Origin: Promethearchaeota archaeon
Lineage (GTDB): Archaea > Asgardarchaeota > Lokiarchaeia > Sigynarchaeales > SOKP01
NCBI GenBank assembly: GCA_016839635.1
Contig: JAEOTV010000277.1
Location: 1 to 28,156, forward strand
Reading direction: 5' to 3'
Length of the DNA stretch: 28,156 bases
Under the pieces are notes generated by a model. The model was not told the origin of the DNA. It did no database searches and was given only the letters and a program-made list of their open reading frames with translations. Positions 1 through 7,754 of this stretch are shown one piece after another. The translations under genes were made by a program, and so were the position numbers. How positions within the stretch are numbered: position 1 is the first letter of the stretch; each line of letters opens with the position of its first letter.

Positions 1-1608
1 AATATAAGTTTAGGTAATAAAGCAGATTTAGGGGCTGTAGATTTCATAAAATATCTTGCTAATGATGAAAAGACAAAAGTTATCCTATGCTATTTAGAAA
101 GTATAAAGGATGGCGACAGATTCCTTGAGATTTTACCAAAAGCAACAAGAAAAAAACCAGTTATAATATTAAAATCAGGAGTAAGTGAAGCTGGTGCAAG
201 AGCCGCCTCAAGTCACACTGGAGCTTTAGCAGGAGCTGATATCGCTTATGACTTAGCTTTTGAGAAATGTGGAGTAATCAGGGCAAAAACGATTGAAGAT
301 TTATTCGATTATGGTGAAGCTTTTCTATATCAACCAATTCCTAAAAAAAATTCTTTCGCTATTATTACGAATGCAGGGGGTCCAGGAATTATAGCCACAG
401 ACGCTTTTGAGCGTGAAGAATTGAAATTTTCAAGTTTTTCAGAACCAATTCTTCATTCTTTAAGAGAAAATCTACCATTGGAAGCAGCAATCTTTAATCC
501 TATTGATATTGTAGGAGATGCAACCCCAACTAGATATGAATTTACAATTAAAACTGTCTTTGGTATAAATTCTGGTCAAAATCTTGGTGATATAACAACA
601 GAAGGAGCTTTAATAATTTTGACTCCTCAAGCTCAAACTAAACCTACAGAGGTTGCAAAACTGATTTATAATCTATCATCAAAATATTTAGAAACTAAAC
701 CGATTTTATGCTCTTTCATTGGAGGAAAAAATATTTTAGAAGGCAGAGAATATTTAAAGCAAAATCATATTCCATGTTATGATTTTCCAGACAGAGCAGC
801 TCATTCATTAAAAACCTTAATAAAGCGCAATAACTATTTAATAAGTACTCCATTAAATGAATTAGACATTCCTTCTTTTAAGGTAAATAAAAAAAGAGTA
901 AAAGAAATCTTTTCTAATGTTAGAAAAGATAGCAGGATAGTATTGCTAAGCTATGAAACAAGTGAAGTTTTTGATTGCTATGGTATTTTATCTCCAAAAT
1001 CACGTTTAGCCCAAACTCCTAAACAAGCCATGGAACTACAATCTGAAATTGGTAAATCTGTTATGAAAATAGTTAGCCCTAATATTATACATAAGACTGA
1101 TGTTGGAGGCATTTTATTAAATATTGAAACAGAGCAAGATGCTTTTGAAGCATACATACAAATTGTCAATAATGCGAAAAAATTTGGTCCTCAAAATGCT
1201 AAGATATATGGTGTAGAAGTGCAACAAATGATAGATTTTAAATCTGAAGCAAAAGTAAATGAAATAATAATAGGGATGTCGAGAGATCCTCAATTTGGTC
1301 CATTAATAATGTTCGGAACGGGAGGGATTTATGCTAATTTTATCAAAGATGTTGCATTCGCTTTATCCTATAAATTCACAAGTGAAAATGCTAAGAAATT
1401 AATAAATAGTACAAATTTGAGCAGTCTTCTTGAAGGCGTGAGAGGTGAAGCTCGATCTGATATTGCTGCTATAACAGATGTCTTATTAAGGCTTTCACAG
1501 TTAGTTAATGATTTTCCTGACATTGTAGAGTTAGACATAAATCCCCTTTTAGCATTTATAAAAGGATATAGTGCTGTAGATATTAAAATTACTATTAAAA
1601 AAGAATAA
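1..1608 (+). CDS. ADP-forming acetyl/acyl-CoA synthetase, alpha-beta fusion (5' end missing)
   Basis: The reading frame is open from the first base of the window, so the gene is cut at its 5' end and 535 codons remain. The TTG at 421 is internal. Enzymes of this family convert acyl-CoA, ADP and phosphate to acid, CoA and ATP, the usual energy-conserving step of fermenting archaea. The alpha part carries SSHTGALAG; its His (codon 72, base 214) matches the phosphorylated active-site histidine. From about codon 315 an ATP-grasp beta part follows, with SPNIIHKTDVGG (second family His at codon 364), MFGTGG and the C-terminal ELDINPLLAF signature. The fused alpha-beta form is normally about 700 residues, so roughly the N-terminal CoA-binding domain is missing. 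The next gene begins 15 bases downstream and is probably co-transcribed. The acyl substrate cannot be read from the sequence. Confidence 0.93.
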   Translation, partial: NISLGNKADLGAVDFIKYLANDEKTKVILCYLESIKDGDRFLEILPKATRKKPVIILKSGVSEAGARAASSHTGALAGADIAYDLAFEKCGVIRAKTIEDLFDYGEAFLYQPIPKKNSFAIITNAGGPGIIATDAFEREELKFSSFSEPILHSLRENLPLEAAIFNPIDIVGDATPTRYEFTIKTVFGINSGQNLGDITTEGALIILTPQAQTKPTEVAKLIYNLSSKYLETKPILCSFIGGKNILEGREYLKQNHIPCYDFPDRAAHSLKTLIKRNNYLISTPLNELDIPSFKVNKKRVKEIFSNVRKDSRIVLLSYETSEVFDCYGILSPKSRLAQTPKQAMELQSEIGKSVMKIVSPNIIHKTDVGGILLNIETEQDAFEAYIQIVNNAKKFGPQNAKIYGVEVQQMIDFKSEAKVNEIIIGMSRDPQFGPLIMFGTGGIYANFIKDVAFALSYKFTSENAKKLINSTNLSSLLEGVRGEARSDIAAITDVLLRLSQLVNDFPDIVELDINPLLAFIKGYSAVDIKITIKKE

Positions 1609-1623
1609 AAAGGAGTGAGAAAA

Positions 1624-2685
1624 ATGGTAAAAGTACTTTATTTAAGTTCATTGGAAGAGAGTGTCGGAAAAAGCTTTCTCTCAATAGGTTTTATTCAAAA
1701 GTTTAAAAAAGAAGGGAAAAAATTTGCTTATTTTAAACCCATAGGAATTCCTAAAAGTGCATTTACAAATAAAGCAGATCCGGATGTTGGTTTTATATTA
1801 AACACAGTTTATCAAACCGATCAGCCTTATGATTTTGTTTCACCTGTATCAATTCCAGATGCGTATTATATTGATTTAATTGATTCTACTAGAAAAGAAG
1901 AATCCTTACAAAAGATTAAAAATGCTTATGAGAAAATTTCTAAAGATATGGATTTTATAATTATTGAAGGAAATCCCAGTATTAGAAAATTCATCAGGAT
2001 TGGATTAGATGATGTTACTATAGCCCAAATGCTTGGAATTAATGAATTAATATATGTATGCAAAAAATCATCTGATCGAGTAATAGATAACTTATTCTTT
2101 ACAAGGAAGTATTTTGAAGATCGAAACGTTAACATTAAAGGAATAATTTTCAATAAAATTGATTTTGAGTATATCGCACGAATTAGAGAACTCTCTGAAA
2201 ACCATATAGCAAGATATAATATTCCAGTTTTAGGAATAATAGAAAAAAGTGTGGAATTATTCTCACCTCGAGTAAATGAAATAAAAGAACAAATTGGTGG
2301 AGAGTTAATAAATGAACAAGCCTCATCTGGATTAGATAATCTAGTTGAGACTTTTCTCATAGGAGCTATGAATGCGCAAGCTGCTTTAAAATACTTACGA
2401 CAAGTTAAAAGAGCTGCGTTTATTACAGGTGGAGATAGAACCGATATGGCAATGGCCGCTTTAGATCAAGATGTTTCTACACTTATTTTAACAGGGTTCA
2501 TTCAACCTGATATGAGTGTCATTACCTTAGCAAATAAAAAAGGGATACCGATAATATTGAGTCCTTCCGATACATATACTACCATGAGAAATTTAGAACG
2601 GTTGAAACCAGGCATTCAAGAAGATGAAATGGAAAAAGTTCTGGAACTTATTGAAAAGGAAATTGATTGGGATCTGATATTGTAA
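1624..2685 (+). CDS. BioD-like P-loop plus DRTGG domain protein (phosphotransacetylase N-terminal-like)
   Basis: A protein of 353 residues resembling the N-terminal, non-catalytic half of long phosphotransacetylases: a dethiobiotin-synthetase-like P-loop domain followed by a DRTGG domain. The modified P-loop is SSLEESVGKS near the N-terminus (about residues 8-17). The DRTGG signature is ITGGDRTDMAMAAL at about residue 267. No phosphate acetyltransferase catalytic domain follows. I chose ATG 1624 because AGGAGTG lies directly upstream; the in-frame GTG at 1615 overlaps that ribosome-binding site. Stand-alone proteins of this type are often found beside ADP-forming acyl-CoA synthetases in archaea, as here, so a regulatory or ligand-sensing role in acetate metabolism is a reasonable inference. 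No reaction can be assigned. Confidence 0.85.
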   Translation: MVKVLYLSSLEESVGKSFLSIGFIQKFKKEGKKFAYFKPIGIPKSAFTNKADPDVGFILNTVYQTDQPYDFVSPVSIPDAYYIDLIDSTRKEESLQKIKNAYEKISKDMDFIIIEGNPSIRKFIRIGLDDVTIAQMLGINELIYVCKKSSDRVIDNLFFTRKYFEDRNVNIKGIIFNKIDFEYIARIRELSENHIARYNIPVLGIIEKSVELFSPRVNEIKEQIGGELINEQASSGLDNLVETFLIGAMNAQAALKYLRQVKRAAFITGGDRTDMAMAALDQDVSTLILTGFIQPDMSVITLANKKGIPIILSPSDTYTTMRNLERLKPGIQEDEMEKVLELIEKEIDWDLIL

Positions 2686-2694
2686 TTCTAATGT

Positions 2695-2713
2695 ACTTTT
2701 ATCTTATTTTTTT
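2695..2713 (+). terminator. T-rich archaeal-type terminator
   Basis: A pyrimidine-rich stretch ending in seven T follows the stop codon of the DRTGG gene and precedes a convergent gene. It has no clear hairpin, which fits archaeal oligo-T termination. Confidence 0.45.
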
Positions 2714-2799
2714 AAGAGTATTAATTTAGCTTTATACTTAATTTAAAACAAAAATAAAAAAAAAGAAATTTTGAAATTACAAAATAATCAAATTAGGAA

Positions 2800-3069
2800 T
2801 TATGGAAATAAAGCGCTTAAAAATGCTAAGAAGCCGAGTAGTACTAAAATCGGCCAGATAAACCATATAATTAAAGTGATAATTCCAAGTATTAATCCTG
2901 CAATTCCTAACCCCTTTGAATCATCTTTAGCAATTCCAATTCCGCCAAAAACTATTGCGAGAATTGCAATTAATAATGGCCCGAAATAAAAGAAAAATGT
3001 TATAAACCAAATACCTGCTATGCCAATGATGCCAAAAATCAATCCAATTAAACCAAATATTTTTCCCAT
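2800..3069 (-). CDS. small glycine-rich multi-pass membrane protein (DUF4190-like)
   Basis: An 89-residue, very hydrophobic protein with about three membrane segments. The glycine/isoleucine-rich first segment (IFGLIGLIFGIIGIAGIWF) and third segment (GLGIAGLILGIITLIIWF) flank a middle one; a short charged loop, AKDDSKG, separates segments two and three. The repeated GLxxGIIxxI pattern resembles DUF4190-type small membrane proteins. I chose the ATG at 3069 because GGTGTG sits just upstream; a GTG at 3075 overlaps that site. It converges with the DRTGG gene and stands alone on its strand, with divergent spacing to the aminotransferase. No biochemical role can be inferred. The overlapping plus-strand frame at 2771-2989 is a shadow. 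Confidence 0.72.
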   Translation of the reverse strand: MGKIFGLIGLIFGIIGIAGIWFITFFFYFGPLLIAILAIVFGGIGIAKDDSKGLGIAGLILGIITLIIWFIWPILVLLGFLAFLSALFP

Positions 3070-3265
3070 TTTCACACCGTTTATTTATTTTTAGAGATCT
3101 AACAATTTAAAAATATATAATATTAATGGGAAGATCACATATTTAAGTCTATTTTTTTTTCAATTAACTTATATCGTTTACCGAAATATTTATTCCGATG
3201 AAATCATTTAAGTTAATACAGAATAAAATAATTTTAAATCTATTTTAATTTTATAGAGTAATTAA

Positions 3266-3310
3266 AATCATAAAATTATTTATGATTAAAACATGATTTT
3301 TAGTATATAC
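3266..3310 (+). promoter_or_regulatory. palindromic operator and TATA box of the aminotransferase gene
   Basis: AATCATAAA (3266-3274), ATTA, then TTTATGATT (3279-3287) form a perfect 9-bp inverted repeat. A TATATA core follows at 3304-3309, 47 bases before the ATG at 3351. The 19-nt core at 3268-3286 recurs identically at 5419-5437, upstream of the aminopeptidase. Its place just upstream of the TATA/BRE suggests an activator site; the regulator is unknown. Confidence 0.5.
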
Positions 3311-3350
3311 ATAATTCAGTTAATATCAATTAAATTTAGAAAGAAAGATT

Positions 3351-4541
3351 ATGCTTACTCAAAGAATAAAGGAAATTTCTTATGCAATCCGTGAAATAGC
3401 AGCAGTTGCTAATCAAGTTGCCAAAAGTGGAAAGAAAATATATCATTTAAATATTGGAGACCCTGTTATTTATGATTTCAAGACTCCCGAATATATTTCA
3501 AAGGCTTTGGCAGATGCCTCGTTTCGAGGTAAAAACTTTTATGTAGATTCAATGGGTGCTCCAGAGTTAAGGGAAGAAATAAGAAGAACATTGTTAGAAA
3601 CCTATAATATTAAAACTACTACTGATGATATTCTTGTTACTTCAGGAGTTACAGAGGCTATTTTTTTCCTCATTGCAGCACTTATTGAAAACAAAAATGA
3701 ATTATTAATTCCTGGTCCTAGTTATCCACTTTACATTAATTACACAAAATTTTTTGACGGTGTCCCTATCGAATATGAGTTAGAAGAGGAAAATGATTGG
3801 GAACCTAATATTGAAGATTTAAGAAAAAAAATTAATAAAAGAACGAAAGCAATTTTAATCTGTTCTCCAAATAATCCCACGGGAGTTATGTACAGTGAAA
3901 AAAAGATTAAGGAAATTATTGATCTAGCTGGAGAGTATAATTTACCTATTTTTTCAGATGAAATTTATGATCAAATAGTATATGATAAGCCTTTTAACTC
4001 TCCAGCAAAACTTTCAAAAGATGTTCCTATAATTGGATTAAACGGTTTTTCTAAATCACATCTGGCTACTGGATGGCGTTTAGGATATTTATATTATCAC
4101 GATCCTGAAAATAAATTGGATGAATTAAAGAACGGTATTGCGAAATTAGCTAGAGCTAGGCTTTCTGCAAGTTCAGTAGCTCAATATGCTGCTGTAGAAA
4201 TATTAAAAAATCCTGGAACGCATACTAGAGAAATGGTCCAAAAATTGAAAGAACGCAGAGATTATGCCTACACTAGGTTAAAAAAAATTGAAGGTATTAC
4301 TTGTGTTAAACCTAATGGAGCATTTTATTTGTTTCCTCGGTTAGATTTAAAAGAGTTTAAACAGTGGAAAGATGACAAAGAATTTACCATCGATCTTCTT
4401 AAAACTACTGGAATATGTGGTGTCTATGGTTCTGGATTTGGAAATTATGGGGATGGACATATTAGGCTTACCTTTTTACCTAATAAAGAAATTTTAGAAA
4501 CAGTTTTCAATGAACTGCAAAAATTTTTAACTAAGAATTAG
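3351..4541 (+). CDS. class I/II aminotransferase (alanine/aspartate aminotransferase-like)
   Basis: A full-length PLP-dependent fold-type I aminotransferase of 396 residues. Seen in the sequence are NIGDP (34-38), SPNNPTG (172-178), the cofactor-contacting D203 and Y206 in SDEIYDQ, and the Schiff-base lysine K235 in GFSKSHLATGWRLGY. Near the C-terminus FLPNKEIL is typical of the substrate-carboxylate-binding region. The N-terminal layout resembles archaeal alanine/aspartate aminotransferases that exchange an amino group between an amino acid and 2-oxoglutarate or pyruvate, but the amino-acid substrate is not certain. No strong Shine-Dalgarno site is seen; the TATA box lies 47 bases upstream. 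The shared palindrome at 3266-3287 may co-regulate it with the aminopeptidase at 5513. Confidence 0.92.
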   Translation: MLTQRIKEISYAIREIAAVANQVAKSGKKIYHLNIGDPVIYDFKTPEYISKALADASFRGKNFYVDSMGAPELREEIRRTLLETYNIKTTTDDILVTSGVTEAIFFLIAALIENKNELLIPGPSYPLYINYTKFFDGVPIEYELEEENDWEPNIEDLRKKINKRTKAILICSPNNPTGVMYSEKKIKEIIDLAGEYNLPIFSDEIYDQIVYDKPFNSPAKLSKDVPIIGLNGFSKSHLATGWRLGYLYYHDPENKLDELKNGIAKLARARLSASSVAQYAAVEILKNPGTHTREMVQKLKERRDYAYTRLKKIEGITCVKPNGAFYLFPRLDLKEFKQWKDDKEFTIDLLKTTGICGVYGSGFGNYGDGHIRLTFLPNKEILETVFNELQKFLTKN

Positions 4542-4584
4542 TATATTTTTTATATAATTAGGATATTTTTAAGGAGATTTATTT

Positions 4585-4863
4585 ATGTCAAGCTCAAAAC
4601 AACTTAAAAGTGAAAGAAAAGGAATTTATTTTGATATCATATGTGGCATCACATCATCAGTTATAGCTTTAACCGGTATTGCATGTGCTGTTATTTTTAA
4701 CCGAGTCGCGAGTATAGGTTGGTTTACCATTAGTGTAACTTTTTGGGGGGGGTATTTAGCGTTTTCCTTTTTTCTAATAGGTTTAGGGATTTATTCTTGG
4801 TATAAAGAGAAAAATCTAGATAAATATCAACCAAAAAATGGTTTAAGGGCACCTGTTGTCTAG
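4585..4863 (+). CDS. small two-pass membrane protein of unknown function
   Basis: A 92-residue protein with a basic N-terminus and two hydrophobic segments (about residues 17-38 and 47-71), followed by a short charged tail. AAGGAG lies about nine bases before the ATG, a good ribosome-binding site that supports translation. It starts 43 bases after the aminotransferase and could share its transcript. I do not recognise the family. It ends six bases before the convergent acetone carboxylase remnant. Confidence 0.65.
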   Translation: MSSSKQLKSERKGIYFDIICGITSSVIALTGIACAVIFNRVASIGWFTISVTFWGGYLAFSFFLIGLGIYSWYKEKNLDKYQPKNGLRAPVV

Positions 4864-4868
4864 ATCTT

Positions 4869-5205
4869 TTATTTATCTGGTGCTTTTTTTCCTAACCATT
4901 TTTCATATAAAGCATCAATGTTAGGTAGGAAGTTAAAAATTGTGGGGTAACCAGGAGGTACTGCCTCAACGTCTAATAGGGTAAAACATCCCGGACAGAA
5001 GAATTCTCTAATTTCTTGCCATGTAGGATCACACCCCATATCTTTAAGGTAGAGTTCTTCTATTGATTCAAATGTATCTCTCACTCTGACTCTAGATTTT
5101 TTTTTCCAATTTTCTTTGTAATCTCCAAATTCATAGCCGCAATCACATTTAACAATTCTTTGATTTTCCTTTAACACAATATATAAATGCTTCAAGAGAG
5201 TGACC
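4869..5205 (-). pseudogene. acetone carboxylase gamma subunit, C-terminal remnant
   Basis: This frame encodes about the last 110 residues of an acetone carboxylase gamma-type subunit. Clear marks are KHLYIV, RIVKCDCGYEFGDYKENW, DPTWQEIREFFCPGC and EAVPPGYP, and the frame ends at the natural C-terminus. The four cysteines (CDCG and CPGC pairs) look like a metal site. The family is usually about 165 residues, and the first third is missing. In its place the frame runs upstream into sequence that, in another frame, encodes the start of a hydantoinase/oxoprolinase A-type subunit. The only upstream start available is a TTG at 5216 with no family homology after it. I read this as the 3' remnant of an operon that lost its middle. 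Confidence 0.8.
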
Positions 5206-5397
5206 AGATACCTCAATCGATGTGTTCCACTGTTCTAATGCATCACTTATTGAGTTTAAAATTCCTTCAGATTCATTATTTGGAGTTGTTTGAGCTTTTC
5301 CTACAATAAAAACTCCTTGTTCATCGATTATGAAAGTATCTGACATTGTACCACCAGTATCAAATGCCATAGCTACTAAATTTTTTGTTTTCGACAA
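5200..5397 (-). pseudogene. hydantoinase A / acetone carboxylase beta-type subunit, N-terminal remnant
   Basis: The first 60 or so residues match the N-terminus of HyuA/acetone carboxylase beta subunits: the nucleotide-binding DTGGTMSDTFIIDE, GKAQTTP and NESEGILNSISDALEQW. Homology then stops, and the frame runs off into KGKSKNC and a stop at 5149 while the gamma subunit continues in another frame. Normal length is about 700 residues. A TTG start at 5397 preceded by AGGTGA is still intact, which suggests recent decay. Order and strand (A first, gamma last) match the usual acxABC arrangement, so one deletion removing most of A, all of B and the start of gamma explains both fragments. Confidence 0.8.
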
Positions 5398-5418
5398 TAA
5401 ATTTCACCTAATTTTTTC

Positions 5419-5481
5419 TCATAAAATTATTTATGATAATTTTAATTCTCTTTATGATTATATAAGTCTTAATTTCATAAA
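5419..5481 (+). promoter_or_regulatory. paired TCATAAA/TTTATGA operators around the aminopeptidase TATA box
   Basis: TCATAAA-ATTA-TTTATGA (5419-5436) is an inverted repeat, identical over 19 nt with 3268-3286. A second inverted pair, TTTATGA (5451-5457) and TCATAAA (5475-5481), brackets the TATA-like TATATAA at 5459-5465. The region separates the divergent aminopeptidase (ATG 5513) from the acetone carboxylase remnant (start 5397), so it may once have served both. A dimeric regulator bound over the TATA box could repress; this is inference. Confidence 0.5.
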
Positions 5482-5512
5482 AATAAAAAAAACATGGATA
5501 ATTAATTGAACT

Positions 5513-6622
5513 ATGATAAATACTTTTTATGAAAAACTGGCAAAATTGGCAGTAAATTATGCTGTTAACGTAAAGAAGGGATATCGAGTCTATATTACAG
5601 GTCCCGCATTTGCAAAAGAGCTTTTTCAAGCTATGTATGTTGAAACAATTAAAGCTGGGGGTCACCCACTTCTTAATCCGCAAATTGAAGGAACACAAGA
5701 ATTAAGATTAAAATACTCCTCCGAAGAACAATTAGAATATATAGATCCTATTCAAAAAACAATTCTTAGTGAATTTGATTCCTATATTATAATATCAGGT
5801 GATTATAACACTCGTAAAATGAGTTTAGTAGACCCAAAATTACTAACAAAAGTTCAAGCATCAGCAGCTAATAGGGAGATTTGGGAAATTCTAATGAAGC
5901 GAATAGGTAATAAAGAATTAAAGTATCTGATAATCCCCTTTCCATGTAACGCATTTGCTCAAGAAGCAAATATGGATCTTTTCTCTTATTTTGAATTTAT
6001 CCAGAAAGCCTTGTTCTTAGATAAAGAAGATCCTGTTAAAGAATGGTTAGAGATGGAGAAAAGACAAGATAAGATTTGTGATCAATTAAAAAATACTGAA
6101 AAAATTCAAATTATTGGTGAGGATACTGATTTAACAATGTCAGTTAAGGGTAGACTATGGATAAATGATTGTGGTCATCTTAATCTACCCGATGGAGAAG
6201 TTATGAGTGCTCCAGTAGAAGATTCTGTAAACGGTCATATTCGATTTACATATCCGGGGATATATCAAGGAAAAGAGATACAAAATATAAACTTAGAATT
6301 TAAAAATGGAAAAGTAATAAAAGCATCTGCAGAAAAAGGTGAAGAATTCTTAAAAGAAATATTAAAACTTGAAAATGCCGATATTTTGGGAGAATTCGCA
6401 GTTGGAACTAATTATGGAGTCACACAATTCACAAAAAATATTCTTTTCGATGAAAAAATAGGGGGTACAATCCATTGCGCTCTTGGTTCTGGAATTGAAG
6501 AAGCTGGCTCAAAAAATAAATGTGGGATACATTGGGATATAATAAAGGATATGACACTCCCAGGTTCTAAAATTTTAGCCGATGAAAAGGTTATCTATGA
6601 AGAAGGTAAATGGAAAATCTAA
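5513..6622 (+). CDS. M29-family metallo-aminopeptidase
   Basis: A 369-residue leucyl-aminopeptidase-type enzyme of peptidase family M29, which removes N-terminal residues from peptides in the cytosol using a two-metal site. Candidate ligands appear in family order: E229 (DGEVMSAP), E294 (GEFAVGTN), H321 (GTIHCALGSG), H340 and D342 (IHWDII). The N-terminal domain contains GYRVYITG and AGGHPLLNP, typical of the family. Length is slightly below the usual 400-410 residues, with a shorter spacing between H321 and H340. The position seven residues after H321, a tyrosine in the best studied bacterial member, is Ile328 here. No strong ribosome-binding site is seen; a TATA box lies 54 bases before the ATG. 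Confidence 0.88.
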   Translation: MINTFYEKLAKLAVNYAVNVKKGYRVYITGPAFAKELFQAMYVETIKAGGHPLLNPQIEGTQELRLKYSSEEQLEYIDPIQKTILSEFDSYIIISGDYNTRKMSLVDPKLLTKVQASAANREIWEILMKRIGNKELKYLIIPFPCNAFAQEANMDLFSYFEFIQKALFLDKEDPVKEWLEMEKRQDKICDQLKNTEKIQIIGEDTDLTMSVKGRLWINDCGHLNLPDGEVMSAPVEDSVNGHIRFTYPGIYQGKEIQNINLEFKNGKVIKASAEKGEEFLKEILKLENADILGEFAVGTNYGVTQFTKNILFDEKIGGTIHCALGSGIEEAGSKNKCGIHWDIIKDMTLPGSKILADEKVIYEEGKWKI

Positions 6623-6631
6623 TATTATATC

Positions 6632-6646
6632 TATTTTATTTTTTTT
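6632..6646 (+). terminator. T-rich terminator after the aminopeptidase
   Basis: A T-rich stretch with a run of eight T starts ten bases after the aminopeptidase stop codon. Confidence 0.45.
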
Positions 6647-6693
6647 GAATATTTCTCTTGATCTAGAAGTTCTCTACTATATTTATATTACGA

Positions 6694-6708
6694 GAAAAGA
6701 TTTATATA
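6694..6708 (+). promoter_or_regulatory. archaeal BRE/TATA promoter without a downstream ORF
   Basis: GAAAAGA directly followed by TTTATATA (6701-6708) is close to the archaeal BRE/TATA consensus. It would start transcription near 6732, where no protein gene follows for almost 600 bases. Confidence 0.45.
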
Positions 6709-6731
6709 CAGATTTGTCTTAATATTAAATT

Positions 6732-6880
6732 GGAGATCTAAAATCACTCTTGTTAAAAATGGGGTGATATATAGACCAATACGTATATTCAATGTACCGA
6801 AACAGCTAATGCATCCATTAGGCTAATAAGTAAGTACAAAAAATACTAAATCAGGAACTTCAAAGATTCCTTTAAAAAAA
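6732..6880 (+). ncRNA. possible small structured RNA
   Basis: Downstream of the TATA box lies a nested fold. An outer stem TGTAC/GTACA (6793-6797 with 6834-6838) encloses a hairpin, AGCTAATG-CATC-CATTAG-GCT (6804-6824, one bulged base). A weaker stem AGGAA/TTCCT follows (6853-6857 with 6867-6871). I recognise no known RNA family: no tRNA, and no convincing C/D or H/ACA boxes. The ends are guesses from the promoter and the last stem. Confidence 0.22.
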
Positions 6881-7279
6881 ATTCTATATACACCCCTCCT
6901 TTTAGAATCTCTAACACTGAAGTTTCATCTAATTTCTTTTCTAAACATAAGAAATCTATAAAAGGATTGAATTACAGTAGATAAAAATTATATTTAAAAT
7001 TTTTCCCTAGATAATATACTTAAAATTAATTATGTCGATTAATTCCAGTAGCTCATTACGGTACTACAGTAAAATAATACCTATATATTATATTGGAAAA
7101 TAAAATAGTGGGAAGATTTAATATTAGGATATCACAGTTTTTTTACACACAAAATATTTACATTAAAAGGTTAAGTTTTTATTCGTATCTGGCGGAATAA
7201 ATATAATATATAATGAAGTTGTGCGGAATATAGTCACACAAAATTAATAAAATAAGCGTACTTAAAAATAAGTTTTAAG

Positions 7280-7287
7280 TTTAAATA
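7280..7287 (+). promoter_or_regulatory. TATA box of the 7317 gene
   Basis: TTTAAATA ends 29 bases before the ATG at 7317, so the transcript would have a leader of only a few bases. This fits the lack of a properly spaced ribosome-binding site. Confidence 0.4.
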
Positions 7288-7316
7288 ATTAGAAAGGAAG
7301 AACAAGCTAACCAAAG

Positions 7317-7631
7317 ATGAAAATTAATACCCATAGCGATGAATTTGAATTAGATTTATACTTGAAAATTATAGATTATTCTCAAAAAGAAAAAATAACT
7401 AGAGAAGAAAGTGAAATTTGGAAAAATCAATCTATAATAGAGCTCATGAAATATCTTAAGCGAACACAAAACCGTACTTTTGTTACAAATGCTTTAATTT
7501 TAATTTTATCTTTATTTGAGGATATTCCCCCTGATATTTATAATAATCGTGGTGTTAACTTCAACCGAATTGCTGAAAAAGATAAAGAATTCTTAATTGA
7601 AGGCCTAAAAGAGGAATTCTTACCTAATTAA
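7317..7631 (+). CDS. small helical protein of unknown function
   Basis: A 104-residue soluble, charged protein, mostly helix-forming, with a hydrophobic stretch in the middle (ALILILSLFEDIPPD). I do not recognise the family. The TATA box at 7280-7287 and a near-leaderless start at 7317 support expression; GAAAGGAAG upstream is too far from the ATG for a normal ribosome-binding site. It lies 123 bases ahead of the giant receptor gene on the same strand, so a link is possible but not shown. Confidence 0.5.
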   Translation: MKINTHSDEFELDLYLKIIDYSQKEKITREESEIWKNQSIIELMKYLKRTQNRTFVTNALILILSLFEDIPPDIYNNRGVNFNRIAEKDKEFLIEGLKEEFLPN

Positions 7632-7754
7632 ATAAAAAATATTCTGGATCAATAGAGATTTGAGCATAGATTAATAGTTACAATCATTTAAATTTATGAA
7701 ACTTTATTTTTATTACATAGAATTTATACTAATTCTCTGATTTAGGGGATATTT

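Larger units (their letters stand above)
6623..7316. other. 694-base gap without a recognisable protein gene
   Basis: No open frame of useful length or recognisable protein fragment is seen on either strand. The left part holds a terminator, a strong TATA box and a structured segment listed separately as a possible RNA. The right part holds a repeated GCGGAATA (in CTGGCGGAATAAAT and GTGCGGAATATAG, around 7191-7231), the second copy lying inside a short TTGTG/CACAA inverted repeat, and the TATA box of the next gene. Confidence 0.6.

Noticed and set aside
421..1608. The acyl-CoA synthetase starting at TTG 421
   Set aside because: The same frame is open from base 1 and carries the catalytic SHTGALAG motif upstream of 421.
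1926..2360. 144-codon minus-strand frame
   Set aside because: It is antisense to the DRTGG-domain gene, whose reading frame is clearly conserved.
2771..2989. 72-codon plus-strand frame opposite the small membrane protein
   Set aside because: The minus strand encodes a regular multi-pass membrane protein with a ribosome-binding site; the plus frame is Asn/Pro/Ile-rich and looks like its shadow.
4869..5216. The gamma-subunit frame as an intact 115-residue gene
   Set aside because: Its first residues have no family homology and come from the other side of a deletion junction; about a third of the normal protein is missing.
6746..6840. A C/D-box RNA or tRNA in the long gap
   Set aside because: GGTGATAT only partly matches box C, no box D is properly spaced, and no T-loop GTTCRA-type sequence or acceptor stem can be drawn.
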